In this document: positions 11,119-22,917 of the stretch, piece by piece
Layout of the letters: the number at the start of each line of letters is the position of its first letter
Position numbering within the stretch: position 1 is the first letter of the stretch
DNA from: Diphasiastrum complanatum
Lineage: Eukaryota; Streptophyta; Lycopodiopsida; Lycopodiales; Lycopodiaceae
Direction: 5' to 3'
DNA: 64,000 nt
NCBI GenBank assembly: GCA_029204225.1
Contig: CM055100.1
Location: 4,914,213 to 4,978,212 of the forward strand
Program-made: the position numbers and the translations under genes
Notes under the pieces: model-generated
What the model was told of the DNA's origin: nothing
The model's database searches: none
Seen by the model: only the letters and a program-made list of their open reading frames with translations

Positions 11119-12527
11119 ATGGCTTCTTCTTCCTCTACAGATGATACTAGCACGAAGTAGTTTATCAAATGCGAGATACCTACTGCCACCTAGCCTACCA
11201 TCTGATTCCTTGGTAACTGCTTGGCTTCAAGCTACTGGCCCCCTTCTCGAAGCAATGGGCATTTTCCCAGCGCTTTTATCTTCTGAAGCCTAACACGCAT
11301 GAGCGTATTGCCGCCGGACCCCTACTTTGTAACTTTGTCTGTGCACTTCTTGAAGAGAAGGTCCGTGAGTTTAACCATTCCACCATTATGTCTGCCATCG
11401 TCCCACATACTAACTTGGTTTCACCTTCTATTGCATCCACCTCCCAACCTCCAGCAATTACTGACACAACGACCAGCAAACGCATGTGTGGCATTGCCTC
11501 CTCTTCCTCTATCCCTCCTAAGACCCGACAACGCATAGTCCCCTCACAACTTGAATCCACGTCTTCTTCTATTCCACTACTTTTTGTCACCACCACTTCT
11601 GCTTTAATCACTCTGATCCCTCCACATTCATTTGTTTTTCTTGCTTCCTCCACATCTTCCATCACCATCACTTCTTCCATCCCAGCTCTCATCTCCATCC
11701 CATTCACTCAATTCAACCCTGATGACTTGCAAATCTCACCTAACATCCTCTTTTGAATGAATCTTTTTGATAATTCTTCTCCCACTCACGCCTCCATTCT
11801 TGACACCACCCTCCAATTTTCTTCCATCTCACTTGTTCCATCCTTCGAGCAATCCATCCTCACACCCACTTCTACCACCGCCACTCCTCTCACACCATCC
11901 ACACAGGCTGCTAAGGGCGATAAACCATTGTCTGATGGAGCATTTGTCCAAACAACATATATCAGATCTCCTCAGCGTGTTGATCCTACATAGCTGGAGG
12001 ATATGGTCGAGCCTGAGAAGCTCATAGAAGATTATGCTACTACATATGTGTAGATTATTCCACCACCACAACAGTCAACGCATGCACCAAAACACACACC
12101 AGTGGTCCCCACATATACATCTTCGGCGTACCAAATTTTGGACAATTTTGTCCAGGAGGTGGTGGCGACCAAGTCAATAATGGATGTCTGGATTGTCAAA
12201 CTGGCAACAAACAATACAACATTGTGAGCAGAACTAACCAAACTCCAGCAAGACCAGCAGCTAGCCAGTCAACATGAGCAGATGCAAAAGGACAAGGTCC
12301 TTAAGTTGAAAAAGCATGAGGATAGCCTCCAGGAATACATCACGGGCCTCTCAAAAGCAGCCACGGATGCCTCAACTAAAGTCCAGGAGCTCCAGCAAGA
12401 AGTTGCGCAAAGGCTAGCCCCCCTCCAGGCACAATTATAGATTTATAAAACAGAAAACACACACCTGGGAGGGAAAGTGCAAGCGCTCCAAAATGAGAAG
12501 GCCGCGTGGAATCGATTAATGTGATTA
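11119..12527 (+). pseudogene. Degenerate ORF with Ser/Pro/Thr-rich middle and coiled-coil C-terminus
   Basis: Starts at a plausible ATG (MASSSSTDDTSTK) and continues through several frameshifts and stops: a segment with NTHERIAAGPLLCNF, a Ser/Thr/Pro-rich middle (11388-11993), then a Gln/Glu/Lys/Leu-rich stretch (about 12227-12437, with AELTKLQQDQQLASQ and KVQELQQEVAQRL) that should form a coiled coil, a stop, and a short continuation ending at about 12527. I do not recognise the family. The right end meets copia N gag at about 12515. It may be an accessory or gag-like ORF of the element whose leader lies just upstream, or a captured plant gene. Confidence 0.45.
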
Positions 12528-12895
12528 TGCAGAGAATCACCATTCATCATCTCGAGGGAGTAGAATTTCTTCCTGAGATGTAGCTTAGAAGCTATATCTA
12601 GCACTTCGTATAGCGTGCTCAAGATGTCCCAGACTTCTTTCGATGTCTGAGCCTCGGATGCATGGCCGATCTGTGTATTTGTGATGTTGAGGATGATCAA
12701 CGTGAAAGCTTTTTCATCCTTCAGCTTCCATCTGGCGATTGTCGCGTCGTCCGCTTCGGGTTTCTCTTTTGCACTTGTAACAACGTCGTACAATTCTTTT
12801 GCCATTAGTATAGTTTTCATCTTAAATTTCCACAAATGGTAATTGGCTCCATCAAGCTTGTCCATGAGAGGAATGGCTTTCCCTTGGGAATCCAT
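12509..12895 (-). pseudogene. Copia N gag N-terminus, truncated
   Basis: Starts at a good ATG (MDSQGKAIPLMDKLDGANYH) and runs about 129 codons through the conserved copia gag segments LWKFKMKTIL, KEVWDILSTLYE and LHNHINRF before homology stops at the junction with the + strand coiled-coil ORF. The LDGxNYxxW start is typical of copia gag. Protease and pol are absent. The primer-binding site (13041-13052) and LTR (13053-13840) follow upstream in the correct order, so this is the 5' end of one element cut off in gag. Confidence 0.88.
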
Positions 12896-13040
12896 GTGGA
12901 AGAATTAGTCTAAGTGATAGAAGAAATTATCAGTGACTTAAGTATGAAAATTTGATACTGACAAATACAAAACAAGAACATAATTACTCTATTGGCTAGT
13001 AGAGTCTTGTACTGTGGAGGCCAATCAAGCTATGAAGATA

Positions 13041-13052
13041 GCTTTGATACCA
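13041..13052 (-). other. Primer-binding site of copia N
   Basis: The reverse complement is TGGTATCAAAGC, a one-base variant of the initiator-tRNA-Met site, directly adjacent to the LTR end (...CTCTCCCAACA). Confidence 0.82.
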
Positions 13053-13840
13053 TGTTGGGAGAGTGGGGGTAAGAATAAATGACGAACATGAATGAGAAAT
13101 GAACTCAAACAAGAAATGAACGAGAAGCGAACTCAAACAGAAAATGTTCCTGCGTAGCGGAATGAATTATTCGACTCTCTCCTTAAGCATGACTATGCCT
13201 ATCAGAATGAGCAAAACTTTAGTGATAGAAATCATAGTCATTCTAGATTACATAGCCAAATGTTTAATGGATGAAGCACCATATGAATAATTTGTTGTGA
13301 ATTGCAAGACAAATTATCTGTCGTGAATGATTTGCAAAGAGCTAGACTGTGCTCGACTGATAATTAGTCATGAATGATTCGCGAAAGACAAGACTAAAAG
13401 TTAATCGTCTATTACTAGAAAGAGCAACTAGAAAGATCAGACAGAATGAAGAATAAGCATAGCAACATTAACATAGATCTGAATGCAGAACAAAGAGCTG
13501 TATCAGATTAAGTATATCAATAGCGGATGAAACCGCGTGTCCTACAAAGCTTATTATGTCTGTAATGAGGAATAAAAATAAACCTCTTCTTTAGTCTCTT
13601 CTTATCTCTTCATCTCGATGCATTATGAATACTCAGATGGTATCCAATATACATACATAATATTACAAGTGTGCAGATGTGAAAGTACAGAGTGGATGTG
13701 CTGCCTGTAAGAGATCGTGGGTGGCTGTAGTTGTTGTCCAATCTGTTAGTGCAGCTGCATAGGGTGAGCGTGAAAAGGGTGGAACGTCAGTTAGTACTGA
13801 AGTGAACGTTGTCACCATAACCTGTGGAGTATCCTCAACA
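13053..13840 (-). repeat. 5' LTR of copia N (about 788 bp)
   Basis: On the + strand it runs from TGTTGGGAGAG to CCTCAACA, giving TGTTG...CAACA ends. The segment at about 13612-13800 is clearly related to about 61020-61230 (shared CAGATGGTAT, GTGTGCA, GAGATCGTGG), so this LTR is a repeat family. The left end is fixed by the primer-binding site; the right end is inferred from the inverted termini. Confidence 0.65.
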
Positions 13841-14611
13841 TGCATGTCCAAGAAGATCTTCATCATTGTACAAGGTCGAGTCCTTGTGGATCTTATTTCA
13901 TGGAAAGAAAGGATAAGTGAAGGTGGTATTCATTCTATTCTACTCACCTATGGTTCTCTTTCTTTGATTGATGATGTATCTTGCTTAGTTGAGATTTGCT
14001 TATCTCAAAGATCAAGTAAGACTCTTCTAGTTTTGAATGAAGTCTTTAGTTTGGAATTAATTCTTGTCATTGATGATTTGATTATGTTTCCAAAATATCT
14101 AGAAAGCAAGATATTGTATCATCATTTGTATGCTCTTAAATTGAGTAAGAGCAAGTATGAGTTTAGTACTAGTCTGAAAAGAGAAGTTTTTTCATGTTTT
14201 GAGGCATATTGTGAATTTCTTTTGAGAGTAAGTGAAACATCCAATGAGGACACTTACATCCTTAAGAAAGTATTTAGTCTCAATTTGATCAAGTTAGAGT
14301 ATGGTTTCAAGATTAGATCCATTTTGGATAGAGTTCATAGTGTTTGGACTAATGAAGCTAGTGTGCTTAATCTTGAATATTGCTCAAGGTATAATCTTGA
14401 TCTATATGATCTTTGTGGTCATTATGAGGCTTGGAGGCCTCGGATTTTTCAGATTTTGGTACAGCCAACTTCATGCATGTGGACTTTGCAAACCCAGGAT
14501 CGACATAAGACATGGAGGAGGCACATTGGCATAGTAGCAAATTGGTGGAATATTTTTCAAAGGCATTTGGAAAAGATTTCTGTCAAAGAGATCTTATCAT
14601 GGTTATGGTAA
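13841..14611 (+). CDS. Unrecognised ORF in the 3' part of an LTR element
   Basis: A frame of about 257 codons (its nominal ATG at 13802 lies inside LTR N) runs without a stop to 14611. It is rich in Leu, Ile and Ser (for example LVLNEVFSLELILVIDDLIM) and shows no pol motif that I recognise. It is followed after about 140 bp by a polypurine tract and LTR start (14752-14764), so it occupies the 3' end of a retroelement whose pol is missing. It could be an accessory ORF, a captured host fragment or chance openness. LTR N interrupts it on the left. Confidence 0.35.
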   Translation, partial: CMSKKIFIIVQGRVLVDLISWKERISEGGIHSILLTYGSLSLIDDVSCLVEICLSQRSSKTLLVLNEVFSLELILVIDDLIMFPKYLESKILYHHLYALKLSKSKYEFSTSLKREVFSCFEAYCEFLLRVSETSNEDTYILKKVFSLNLIKLEYGFKIRSILDRVHSVWTNEASVLNLEYCSRYNLDLYDLCGHYEAWRPRIFQILVQPTSCMWTLQTQDRHKTWRRHIGIVANWWNIFQRHLEKISVKEILSWLW

Positions 14612-14751
14612 GGGTGTTGCTTTGCTGGATTCTTTGATCATCATCAATTCAAATTCAAAGCAAAGAATCCACACACAAAAAGTTTCTTCATCAACAAATC
14701 GACCAACCTTGAAGAATTTCAAGTTCAAGTGATCAAGCCAAGTTGATAACT

Positions 14752-15290
14752 TTTTAGGAGGAGTGTGAAGAATAAAAAGCTATCCAACTTGTCTATAGGG
14801 GTTGATGAGAAAAATCATCTTGCTTGTGCATTTACAAGTTGTAAATATTATTCTCTAGTATGTACAAACTCGAGCTACATGACATGCACAATGTCTAGAT
14901 GGTCATATTTGAACTATATTCACTTTGTTCCATTGTATATATCAAAGGTATGTGAATTGAGCACATGACCTTGAAGAATAGGGCGAGTTTGAGTTAGGTA
15001 GATCTAGATTTGATGACATGCATAAAACTAGATGACATGCAAAATCAGTTAGAGTGCATGCATGCAACATGCAAGTCAGTATACATGTGTGGTTGGGTAA
15101 GAAAGATGGAAGGTATAAGTTCTGAAAGCGGAAGACGTGGAGATGTTGGTCAAGGATGGAGATGTGGGGAAGGTGGCTTTATGTGGAAATGGATGTATGG
15201 AGGTGGTGAATGACTGGAAGGAAAAAACAAGTTTTTTTTTTTTTTGTATGTTGATGATGTTATATCCAATAGTGTAACGGGAGCGTGATG
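14752..15290 (+). repeat. Polypurine tract and start of a 3' LTR
   Basis: TTTTAGGAGGAG (14752-14763) is followed by TGTGAAGAATAAAAAGC from 14764, the same arrangement as GAAGAGGGAG-TGTGAAAA in copia A, C and F. The right end of the LTR is not found. Around 14880-15075 there are scattered copies of GATGACATGCA-like words. A T-run lies at 15233-15245. No gene is seen. Confidence 0.5.
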
Positions 15291-15639
15291 AATGCTCGCG
15301 TGACGCTACCTTCCTTAGCATGCGAAAAGTTTCAATTTGATGTTTATTCTGCCAGCGATGTTAGGTCTGGAAAGGTTGGTGATGGAGCTCTAATTGGTAA
15401 TCAAACGATGATGGTGGATAGTTGGTGGAGGTGGTGTGTAAATGATGACAAAATCAATGAACACAAGAGCGTCAGGATCGTGCATAGGAGCAAGAAGATC
15501 GCCAGCAGATCGTCCCAAGAAACGCCAGAATTTGCACTTCGCTGAGGTGTGAGGCGTCGTGGTGATGGCATTTATGGACACCGTCGTCTGGTTTCGGACA
15601 AGATGTGACGTGTCGGTTCGTGGAGTTTTGAATTTGGAA

Positions 15640-16012
15640 TCTCCGGTCGAGATTGGAGTGGGTGCTCCAGTTGAGATCTAATAGAATACTCCGGTCGAGA
15701 TCCAACAGGATGCTCCGGTCGAGATTCAACAGGATGTTCCGATCGAAATGCAACAAGAACGCTCCGGTTGAGATTTGACAGAAATGCTCCGGTTGAGATT
15801 TGACAGAAACGCTTCGGTCGAGATTTGACAAAAACGTTCCGATCGAGATTTGATAGACGACTTCGATTGAGATCCAACAGAACGCTTCGGTCCAGATTTG
15901 ACCGGATTCCTTCGGTCGAGATTTGACAAAAATCTTCGGTTGAGATCTGATAGAAACCCATCGATTGAGATCTGACAAAAACTCATCGGTTGAGATTTGA
16001 CAAAAACCCAGT
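15640..16012. repeat. Minisatellite, ~30-bp unit (left of gypsy J)
   Basis: About twelve degenerate units of roughly 30 bp built on CTCCGGTCGAGATTTGACAG. Because the unit is a multiple of three and poor in stops, all three minus-strand frames stay open across it, giving 10-residue repeats such as LDRSILLDLD. These frames are therefore by-products. The array lies about 390 bp beyond the pol stop of gypsy J. Confidence 0.85.
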
Positions 16013-16401
16013 ATGGAGGAACGGAGCTGTGTGATGAAAATGAAGAGCTTCAAGGAGAAAATATGACTGTGGCCCAAAATAGAAGTTCGTATGGGAAAGA
16101 AGTATCTCAATGAATGATTGTATGCTTAATTGGGAATATTGAGATACCAGACAGACAGAAATGAGATGTGCCTAAACAGGGTTAAATATTTTTCATATGG
16201 TGTAGCCTATCATTTGTTGACCTAGAACATTCATGACAAATGGATATTTATATAAAAACAAAATGCATAGAAAGTAAATAAGCACAAGTATGAATTATAA
16301 ACAAGAAAAGAGGTTAAAAATAGGCATGCAAAAAGAGAATAACAAGCAAGGAAAGAAGAAAATAAAAAATAAAAATATAGAATATATACCAAGAAAAAGT
16401 G

Positions 16402-17839
16402 TTAAATTGGGTCAACAAAAAACAACTCCTCGTAATACGGCCGTAGATGACCACCGTTGAGACAATGTCTAGGAGTATCCATCAAGCGTTTGTAGCTGGA
16501 CTGCACCATTAGGAAAGATTTCATTGATAATATATGGTCCCTCACTTTGGAATTTCAATTTGTCGGGGTGCTTACACTTGGTCACCTAAGTGTAAGTCCT
16601 TTGTTCGCAAGTGACGGTCATGCCAGGCCTTTTGATGTCTTTTCTTAACTAGTTGTGCATGGTAAGATATGAGTCTTGTCTCGCATAACTGGGCTAACGT
16701 AAATAGCTTGGTTTTGACTCATTGCTCAATTGTAGCTTTCTCATAGAGATCTGTAGAGAAGGCTTCCATGATTCTTAGAGAAGGGACTAAGAATTCGACA
16801 GACATTACCGCCTCTTGACCATACACTAGATAGAATGGGGTAACCCATCCAGTGGCTTTCTTTGGGGTGGTGCAGTAAGCTTAGATACCTGAGAAGAGTT
16901 TCATTTCCAATCAGAGCGACTGGTTTCAACTATCTTTGTCAATATCTTACATATCGTCTTGTTAGTTGATTCGGCTTGGCCATTACATCTAGGATAGTAT
17001 GGTGTACTCTTCCGGTGAACTACAAGATAATGGCATAGCAAATTATCAATGACAATATTTAGCCGCGATACATACCCAAGCCCATTATATCCTAATAGCC
17101 ACAGATTACGCCACTACATGGGTTGAGGCTCGGGCAACAAAGGACACCAACACAAAGACTGTAGCGTGTTTTGGCTGTATAAAGGTGTGAAGTTTGCTTT
17201 TGTATTTTTCTTGGCTCGCTGATAGACATCACATGTTTTAATGACAGCAAATGTGTCCTTAAATAAAGATGGCCACCACAAGCCTGCTCGAAGGATAATT
17301 CTAGTTGTCGCTTCAGCAGAGAAGTGACCGCCGCCAATGCCCTCATGAGCCTGAGATATGATAGGCCGCATCTCAAATTCATAAGCACATCGTCGGATAA
17401 TCCCGTCAATGCCCCGTTTATAAAGTTTTCCTACTATTAGCTGAAAGGGCGCTGCTTTAGGCAAAAAATTTCTTTTTGCAACCATACTCGGGCCTTCTTT
17501 GAGTTTGCCTATTGTTAGGAACTGAGTGATCTCCTCAGCCCATAAGGGTGTAGCATCAATCTGAAAAAGACATGCATCAGGAAGATCATCGTTGACTGGT
17601 GTAGTTGCTTTTTCAGCATTAGGGAGCCAAGAAAGGTGATCCGCCATGAAATGTTGGGTTCTTTTTTGAATGACTACGCAGAAATTAAATTCCTCTAATA
17701 TCAACAGCCATCGAGCTATACGTCCCGTTTTATAGGATTTATTAACAATATATAACAGGGCTTGATGGTCGTTGTAGAAGGCAAAGGTCTGGCCTAGTAG
17801 ATAATGTCGTAGTTGTTGAACAGCATAGACCCGCGCCAA
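16402..17839 (-). pseudogene. Gypsy J RNase H and integrase
   Basis: ORF 17114-17839 carries the RNase H end (HYLLGQTFAFYNDHQALLYI), a linker and the integrase HHCC zinc domain (ISQAHEGIGGGHFS...CDVYQRAKK). A decayed integrase follows to the left: TPYYPRCNGQAESTNK-like near 17000, ATGW near 16850, GPYIINEIFPNGAVQL near 16520, and an end NGGHLRPYYEELFFVDPI with stop at 16402. One TAA at about 17859 separates this part from RT where a Tyr codon is expected (TEINxTTTEREALA). The catalytic core is heavily damaged. Confidence 0.88.
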
Positions 17840-17860
17840 TGCTTCTCGCTCGGTGGTTGT

Positions 17861-18919
17861 TTAGTTTATTTCAGTAGACACCAGTTGCCTGCTCAAAAAA
17901 CGTATTGGGAAATCCTTGCCATACTCGCCTGGTCGTGCAAGAAGACCTCCAATGGCATACTTACTGGCATCAGTATGCACATGAAATTCTTTTGTATAGT
18001 CTGGCGAACGGAGTATGGGTGCCATGGTAAGGGCTGTTTTCAACTCCTCAAAGGCTTTAATGCATTCTTCGGTCCATCGAAGATCTACCACAACTAAATA
18101 AATGAGGCGTGCCTTGCCGGCATAATCAATTATAAAAATGCGATGATAATTTGTGTGACTGAGAAAGACGTACACTTCATTCACTGTTGCAGGTAAAGGC
18201 ATTTCAACTATTACAGCAGCAGGATTGGTACAAATATCGTCCTTTGAAATTATATGTCCGAGTACTACTCCATGGGTGACCCAGATTTGACACTTATCAG
18301 GGTTTAGGAAAATTCCAAATCTATGGCAGCGAATGAAGATTTTCTCCAGTGCATCAAGGTGTGTAGCGGCGGAGGAATGTACACCCAGATCGTCGAGATA
18401 AATCTTGATGATCCGATGTAACAAGTCTTGGAAGGCCAGTTGCATGACCCTCTGAAATGTTGAAGGGGCGTTGCATAAGCCAAAAGGCATGACATTATAA
18501 GCATAAACCCCGTTCTTTGTGGCAAAGGCCATTTTATGTTTATCTTCAGGGGCTATTTGAATAAGAAAATGACTGCTGAATCCATCCAAGAAGCTGAAAG
18601 CTTCAGCTCCTGCCATTTCCTCTAAGATTTGGGTCGTTAAAGGCAAGGGAAAATGGTCTTTCTTCGTAACCGCATTAAGGTTATTGAGATCGACACTGAT
18701 ACAAAGTTTGCCATTTTTCTTGGGTACAACCACAATGGGTGATACCCAATCAGTATGTTGGACTTCATAAATGAAGCCAGCATCCAGCAATTTCTTGATA
18801 TTTTCATCGATTCTCTCATGATAGACGGGGTTACTTCTGTAAGGTTTAGCCCTAATAGGCTTAGCGTTGTCTTCTACAGGAATTGTATGAACCACTACTT
18901 CAGGCGGAATTCCTTTCAT
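17861..18919 (-). pseudogene. Gypsy J reverse transcriptase
   Basis: About 352 codons open. Motifs in order: KPYRSNPVYHERIDENIKKL, DWVSPIVVVPKKNGKLCISV, KDHFPLPLTTQILEEMAGAE, MPFGLCNAPSTFQRVMQ, IIKIYLDDLGVHS (YxDD box intact), HVVLGH-type region, and the start of RNase H FHVHTDASKYAIGG. The open frame ends at the TAA shared with the downstream part. An isolated good frame in a decayed element suggests moderate rather than great age. Confidence 0.93.
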
Positions 18920-19123
18920 TTCTGTATAGTTCCATGCAAATACGTCCCTGTATTTGTGAAGTAAAGTTTCTAGATCAGAAAGTTGTTAAAGCGAAAGGTG
19001 TGCACCAACATGAACTAAGCGATCCATGTCCCCGTCAAGATCTTTAAGGTTTAACGACATCATTTTAGTTGGTCCTTCAAAGGAGTTGGAACTTGGTGTA
19101 GGTTCCCAGTGTGGCTGCGGTAA

Positions 19124-19771
19124 CTAGATAACAACGTCATCCAGTGTGAAATCTTTAAATTTTTGTGGAAGATCGAAAGGTTGTTCCACAAAGTTTTCTG
19201 GAACTTTGGGAATCATCTTTGTTGAGTCACTACCGGACGTGGAAGCTTGGTCTGAAGGTTTGGTTTTTGTCTCTTTAGACAAGGGCTTAATCAGTTGCTT
19301 GAGCTTCTCATGCATATGTTTTTGATGCTCAGTTAATTTTGTATCAATAATTTTATTTTTTTGTAACCGAGGTTTTTGAGGTTTTTGAGTGGGCGGTGTG
19401 GTTTCCTCACTTATCATGTCATCATCGATTGTATCTCAAACTTCGTCTGGATACACATCCCATGTGTATACTTTGGGTTTGGGCCTATACACCTGTGTGT
19501 TGGGTACTTTGGATGTCAGTTGGAAATGAGCCAATGGCCCTGGTGACTTGATCTCTTGAGGAATTGCTTTTGGTAGATAACGTTGGGCATCTAGATAAAG
19601 GACATGTTCATCCGTCATTTCAGCATCATCCATGGAAAGAATACCTTTTTCGAAAACATGGGCGGTAGAGATGCTAGGTTCTCCTAGGCACCACGCTATA
19701 GGAATCGGGTCAATCATCATGAGTGGGATGATGGGTGTATCAATGTCTATAGAAGATGGGAGAATATCCAC
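19124..19771 (-). pseudogene. Gypsy J protease-RT linker
   Basis: Two minus-strand frames (19436-19771 and 19124-19417), separated by a frameshift/stop near 19435, encode an acidic and proline-rich stretch (YRPKPKVYTWDVYPDEV; TPPTQKPQKPRLQKNKIID) lying between protease and RT in the order expected for the element. No domain is recognised. Confidence 0.65.
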
Positions 19772-20029
19772 AACTTCTGCAGTGGTTTCAATGCGACATC
19801 AATTTGAATCAGCACAGTCCACAGTGGCTAGTGCCTGACCCCAATTGATTATGTCCGTGGATCTTGTATAGTGGCCTTTTGGTTGAATCGGGTCATCATA
19901 AGATGTGGATGACCAATCATCATAAACTTTAGCGGGCTTGACATGGCCAGTTGAGTCAACAGTGACTCATTTGTCATGATTGCCAAAGGTGATTTTGCTA
20001 TGCTTCCAATCTTGGACAACACCTGCCAT

Positions 20030-20359
20030 CTAGAGCCAGGGTGTACCAAGAAGGAGTTTATAAGTATTGGCATCTTCTGGTAAGTCTAAGATGACACAAT
20101 CGATTACAAATTTGACACTTGCTATTCGAACCTTAATATTTGATAAATGACCAGCAGGGTCTGTAACTCGTTGATCAACCATGCAAAGTTTGTATCGTGG
20201 CACGAGGGTATGGAAGCCCCATGACTTTGCCAATGACAAAGCCATTATATTGATGCCTGATCCGCTATCAAGGATAGCAGATACTGCAGGATAGTCTTTA
20301 TAGGACAAAGGCAAGGTGATGCTAGTCCCCTTAGCAACACCTATATTCAGCAGATTCAT
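20030..20359 (-). pseudogene. Gypsy J aspartic protease
   Basis: About 109 codons. The core PAVSAILDSGSGINIMALSL carries the D-S-G active-site triad of retroviral-type proteases, and LLLGTPWL near the end is the usual strand motif of plant gypsy proteases. It lies between the zinc-knuckle gag and the linker, as expected. The frame continues brokenly to about 19849. Confidence 0.88.
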
Positions 20360-20395
20360 AGGAATCTCGAGAATTTCAGGAATCTCTTCTGTTTT

Positions 20396-20935
20396 TCACT
20401 GTTCATCAAGAATAGTAGGCAGCTGAAAACTACGATGGATATATCGTTGAAGCCCGATGAAAGATTTTAGCGCACTATGGAATGGCATAGTGAGTTGACC
20501 TTGCAGGAGGTCTGAAAATACTTCAAGTTCCTGTAGGGATTGCTCTTTGTCAGGGATCCGGACGGATAACAGACTCTCCGTATGTTCTTCCTCTCGCAAA
20601 AACTCATATGGAAATTCATTGTATTGCCTTTGTTCCACGTTTGGGTCTGGGTAGTCTTTGGGTAATGTGGAAGCTGTCAAGTGGCTTCCATGTGGGTCAG
20701 CTGATTTAGCATTGTTTTGTTGTTGTTCTTGTTGTTGGCATTGTGCTCTAGTGAGAACTCTAACATGTTTGAATGATATATGACGTGCTGGAAGTATCCT
20801 GTTAGGTTGTTTAGGGTAGTCTTTGAAACTGTATTTGTGAACACAGTCTGGACACTCCGCATGGTATTGGTTCTTAACTTTACAATCAGCCATGAAGTGG
20901 CCTGTTTTGCCACAAATAAGACAACGGTTGCTCAT
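20396..20935 (-). pseudogene. Gypsy J gag end with zinc knuckle
   Basis: About 179 codons beginning MSNRCLICGKTGHFMADCK, a perfect CX2CX4HX4C zinc knuckle, followed by CPDCVHKYSF and a Gln/Asn-rich segment, then a helical C-terminal part. Zinc knuckles bind genomic RNA in Gag. The apparent start is probably internal to Gag. Confidence 0.85.
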
Positions 20936-22626
20936 TGGGCTTGTGGCAATAGCATAACCATCTTGGATGGCTAGCTGTGCTAGATTTTTCGGTGGTGTGG
21001 AATACTCATCTCGTTTGCATGAGCATGAGTTGTCGGTTGGATATTGTTGAGAACTAAGAGATGGAAGTATTGGATCGTGATGATATGAGTGATCGTAGGA
21101 GTTTTCTACAAGATGTGTTTGGGCAGATTCGCGAGGGTGTCTATGTTTTTGTGCTCCTAGATCAGGTTGCCCCCTTGGAGGTGGTCCTAAGAGTGCCAGC
21201 TATGGTTGAGGTTCATGTCTAGATGGTCTGGGCACCTCTTGTATAGGGACTTGGTTGTTTCATGATGGATAGTGCTGATTTTGATTTTGTGAAACAAACT
21301 GATGTCTAGGAGGTTGATAATGTCCCCCTGACTGGTTGTGAGGCTGGTTCCTTGGATTATAATAGCAATAGAGGGATGTATGACCCATAAAGTCACAGAT
21401 GTCACATTTGATCAATGAAGTATTTGGGACCGGTTGGTATGAAGGGCACTCATTGCCAGTGTGTGCACCTTGACAGTGAGGGCACCATGTGTTCTCTCAT
21501 CTATAGTGGATTTGGCCAGTGGGTAACTGACCTGGCATCGAACTTTGGATAGACTTACGAGTGTTTTGAAACTCTTTTGTGAGTTTCTCCATCTGTTGTT
21601 GGTGTTGTTGGTTAAGAAACTCCATCTATGTTTTCCACAACTGTTCTCGTGTTTTCTCGTTTGGTCGAGCTTCTTGAACAGCACGATGTGCTCTCCGTTC
21701 ACATGGTACCATGTGTTCTCTCGTCTATGGTGGATTTGGCCAGTGGGTAACTGACCTGGCATCGAACTCTGGATAGACTTACGAGTGTTTTGACACTCTT
21801 TCGTGAGTTTCTCCATCTGTTGTTGGTGTTGCTGCTTAAGCAACTCCATCTGCATTTTCCACAACTGTTCTCGTGTTTCCTCGTTTGGTCGAGCTTCTTG
21901 GACAACACAATGTGCTCTCCATTCACGTGGCTCCTCGACATCTGATCCCTCGTCTTCTTCCCAAATGGCATCAGACATGGCTTGTTTCAATGATGTGTAT
22001 TCATCATTGGAGCGAAGTTCACATTGTATCCATCGTGGGAGTCCAACGAGGAACCAAATTATGAGCATAGATTCAGTGGGTTGTTCTTGTACCTGACTTT
22101 TGAATCTTTTAAATCATTCAATGCAGTCACGTACTTTCTCATCTTTTGTCATTTTGATGTTACTTAGCTTGACAAAAGGACTTTCGATCAAGCAAAATGG
22201 CTTGAAGCGTTTGATAAATGCTTCCTTCAAGCGTGACTAGTCTCATTTATCTTCACAATCAAGGTTAAAAAACCATTCTCGTGCTCGATCGATCATGGTC
22301 ATCGAGAAGAGCTGTACCATGGCATCTGGTGATGTCTCACCATAGACATAGCATGAGTTCTCAAAGACTTGAAGAAATCTTTGAGGATCAGTGTAGTCGT
22401 CGTACTTAGTAAATCTAACTTGGGAGTTCGTTTTTCAGTACGCGGAACATTATTTGCAAAATCTCCGTTTAAGTGAGCTCATGCTCTGTCAAATGGGTTG
22501 GTGGATGGCTCTTGGACTTGGGATCTCATCCTAGAATATCTATTGAAGTGAGCCTGTTCGGTAGATGGAGAGACCATCTCTGGTGGATAGTCCTCTGTGG
22601 AATTCGGATCGTAAGGACGATCCATA
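20936..22626 (-). pseudogene. Gypsy J gag N-terminal part, decayed
   Basis: A start MDRPYDPNSTEDYPPEMVSP lies at about 22626, with a stop after about 50 codons. Decayed frames follow (21412-22068 and others). The stretch at about 21480-21910 includes an internal duplication: a Gln-rich segment with LLKQQHQQQMEKLTKECQNT-type sequence occurs twice (about 21480-21700 and 21700-21900), together with the words TGTTCTCTC and GGATTTGGCCAGTGGGTAAC. This tandem duplication of roughly 240 bp is the main oddity. Confidence 0.7.
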
Positions 22627-22917
22627 ACAACTCTAGAGTACCTTAGGATTCGGTAAATAGGCCTCTTGGACTCTTTGGTAACTTGATGGTGTTTGTGTTT
22701 TTGATTTTTGGTTTTGTTTTGTTTTTTTGTTTTTAAAATATTAGTCAGAAACTAATAATGTGATGGTGTCCAAATGGCACAGTTGTTTTGTTTTTTGGTG
22801 TTAGAGTTTTGAAATGGAAAGAACTGTGGTATTTGGCAAACATTGAGACCTAGTCAAAGAAGAAAGTTGACTTTGTCTTGAAGTTGATTTGGTTCAAGTT
22901 GGAAGTCAAAGCTCGTA

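Larger units (their letters stand above)
16402..22626 (-). mobile_element. Ty3/gypsy element J, internal region, degenerate
   Basis: In minus order from 22626: gag with zinc knuckle, protease, linker, reverse transcriptase, RNase H and integrase ending in a GPY-type module with stop at 16402-16404. Integrase downstream of RNase H is the gypsy order. No chromodomain follows. Many stops and frameshifts make it old. I could not define LTRs: the flanks at 15.3-16.4 kb and 22.6-23.3 kb both contain a ~30-bp minisatellite, but sequences beside the arrays do not match. Confidence 0.9.

Noticed and set aside
11276-11707. Minus-strand frame of 143 codons
   Set aside because: Shadow of the Ser/Thr/Pro-rich + strand frame; its composition (Glu/Gly/Val/Met-rich) is what the opposite strand would give.
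15472-16110. Three overlapping minus-strand frames with 10-residue repeats as a repeat protein
   Set aside because: All three frames are open because the ~30-bp repeat is divisible by three and stop-poor; nothing favours one frame.
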